A stretch of 23,421 bases of DNA from JTS-RE9 sp964649195 (lineage in GTDB: Bacteria > Planctomycetota > Phycisphaerae > Phycisphaerales > Phycisphaeraceae), in contig CAZYPK010000078.1 of the NCBI GenBank assembly GCA_964649195.1, positions 1 to 23,421 of the forward strand. Direction: 5' to 3'. How positions within the stretch are numbered: position 1 is the stretch's first letter; each line of letters opens with the position of its first letter. A model generated the notes under the pieces. That model had not been told where the DNA came from, made no database searches, and was given only the letters and a program-made list of their open reading frames with translations. Below, in pieces: positions 22,688 through 23,421 of this stretch. A program made the position numbers and the translations under genes.

Positions 22688-23305
22688 CTAGGTTTCGATC
22701 ATCTCCAACCGGGGGGCGAGCACCTTTCGCATGGCGGCGCGGGCCCGGTGCAGGTGGCTCTTGACCGTGCCCACGGGCATCTCCATGACCTGGGCGACCT
22801 GTTCGATGGAGAGTTCCTGTTCGTGAAACAGCACGATCACCTCGCGCTGCGGGTTGGATAGCTGCGCCAGGGCGCCATCGAGCATTTTGCGGGTGACCTG
22901 TTTCATGTCATCGGCCTCGACGCGCGAAGCGGGACCCTCGTGATGGCTGCGGTGGCCTTCGTATTCGGTGCTGCCCACCTGCTGATCGGCGCGGCGGCTG
23001 TGGTTGATCGAAAGCCGGCGGGCGATGGTGAGAAGCCAGGTGCGCATCGGGTATTTTTCGTCGTAGCTGCCGGCATGTTTGAGCAATCGCACGAAGGTTT
23101 CCTGCGCCAAGTCATCGGCGGTGTCGGGCTTGCCGGTGATCTTGCGGAGGAACGAGCGGACCAGCCTTTCGTAGCGGATGATGAGCACCTGGGCCGCCTG
23201 GCGATCACCGCCTGCCGCCAGACGAGCCAGCTCGCCATCGGTTCGCAAATCCCCGGCCGCTTGCCGGGCCGGGAAGGTGGCGGTGGTCTCGACATTACGA
23301 CTCAT
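22688..23305 (-). CDS. ECF-type RNA polymerase sigma factor
   Basis: The 205-residue protein has sigma region 2 (about 38-106: YERLVRSFLRKITGKPDTAD, DLAQETFVRLLKHAGSYDEK, MRTWLLTIARRLSINHSRR) and region 4 (about 142-195: LAQLSNPQREVIVLFHEQEL, SIEQVAQVMEMPVGTVKSHL, HRARAAMRKVL). It lacks regions 1 and 3, as ECF sigma factors do. It redirects RNA polymerase to extracytoplasmic-stress type promoters, presumably held in check by the membrane protein encoded 66 nt downstream. The Shine-Dalgarno sequence is weak (GGA eight nt upstream). The ECF subgroup cannot be fixed by eye. Confidence 0.95.
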   Translation of the reverse strand: MSRNVETTATFPARQAAGDLRTDGELARLAAGGDRQAAQVLIIRYERLVRSFLRKITGKPDTADDLAQETFVRLLKHAGSYDEKYPMRTWLLTIARRLSINHSRRADQQVGSTEYEGHRSHHEGPASRVEADDMKQVTRKMLDGALAQLSNPQREVIVLFHEQELSIEQVAQVMEMPVGTVKSHLHRARAAMRKVLAPRLEMIET

Positions 23306-23386
23306 GCGGCGATTCCAACAGGACTTACCGGGGAACGTGCGGGCGGTTGCAGGGGGCGGCCGTCAGGGCAATCGCATGTAGCCTTG

Positions 23387-23409
23387 GGCGGGAGGGCGAG
23401 GCTCCCGCC
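23387..23409. repeat. GC-rich hairpin at the window edge
   Basis: GGCGGGAG (23387-23394) and CTCCCGCC (23402-23409) form a perfect 8-bp stem with the 7-nt loop GGCGAGG. It lies upstream of the ECF sigma gene in 23306-23421, where no gene or firm promoter is seen. The inverse strand begins ACGGCTCG before the stem, as does the hairpin at positions 1-33. Confidence 0.6.
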
Positions 23410-23421
23410 GAGCCGTTCTTC

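Overview
The window looks like a chromosomal segment of a high-GC planctomycete-type bacterium, possibly Phycisphaerae-like. This rests on the GC-rich sequence, a flagellar gene order of the Gram-positive/Thermotoga/planctomycete type, an ECF sigma factor with a non-zinc anti-sigma factor, a large membrane-anchored TPR protein, and gaps full of short tandem and palindromic repeats. The phylum is an inference from style, not from a marker gene. All protein genes I accept are on the minus strand, so transcription runs from high to low coordinates.

From 23.3 to 16.6 kb lie five non-flagellar genes in transcription order: an ECF sigma factor, its probable anti-sigma factor, an exported 523-residue protein of unknown function, tsaB (tRNA t6A synthesis) and a large TPR protein. 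Their gaps hold hairpins, a 202-bp inverted-repeat element, a heptamer array and copies of a GGGTGGCTGGGGC repeat.

From 16.2 to 13.2 kb lies a flagellar control block: a FlgN-like chaperone, a soluble histidine kinase overlapping it by 4 nt, and a sigma-54-dependent response regulator with receiver, AAA+ (GAFTGA) and Fis-type HTH domains. Just beyond it, in front of flgB, is a near-consensus -24/-12 sigma-54 promoter with exact GG-N10-GC spacing. The regulator pair therefore probably switches on the structural operon.

From 12.95 to 0.1 kb runs the hook-basal-body/export operon: flgB, flgC, fliE, fliF, fliG, fliH, fliI, fliJ, a MotE/YlxF-like gene, fliK, flgD, a small flagellar-locus ORF, flgE, a four-helix-bundle (S23/IVS-like) gene that does not belong to the flagellar set, and flbD. 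motA, motB, fliL, fliM, fliN, fliPQR, flhA and flhB are not in the window; in related operons several of them follow flbD.

The most unusual feature is what fills the gaps. Junctions with overlapping genes (flgN/kinase, fliH/fliI, motE/fliK, flgD/98-aa ORF) are tight and clean. Many of the open gaps instead hold short-period arrays (7, 8, 9 or about 11 nt) or long inverted repeats. Two heptamer elements (fliH-fliG gap, fliE-flgC gap) share inverted-arm architecture and a junction motif, and a third array (fliF-fliE gap) shares part of the core. Nonamer arrays begin on the stop codons of flgE and the four-helix-bundle gene. fliH and flbD start beside such arrays with no visible Shine-Dalgarno sequence. 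No CRISPR array, rRNA, tRNA or transposase gene was recognised.
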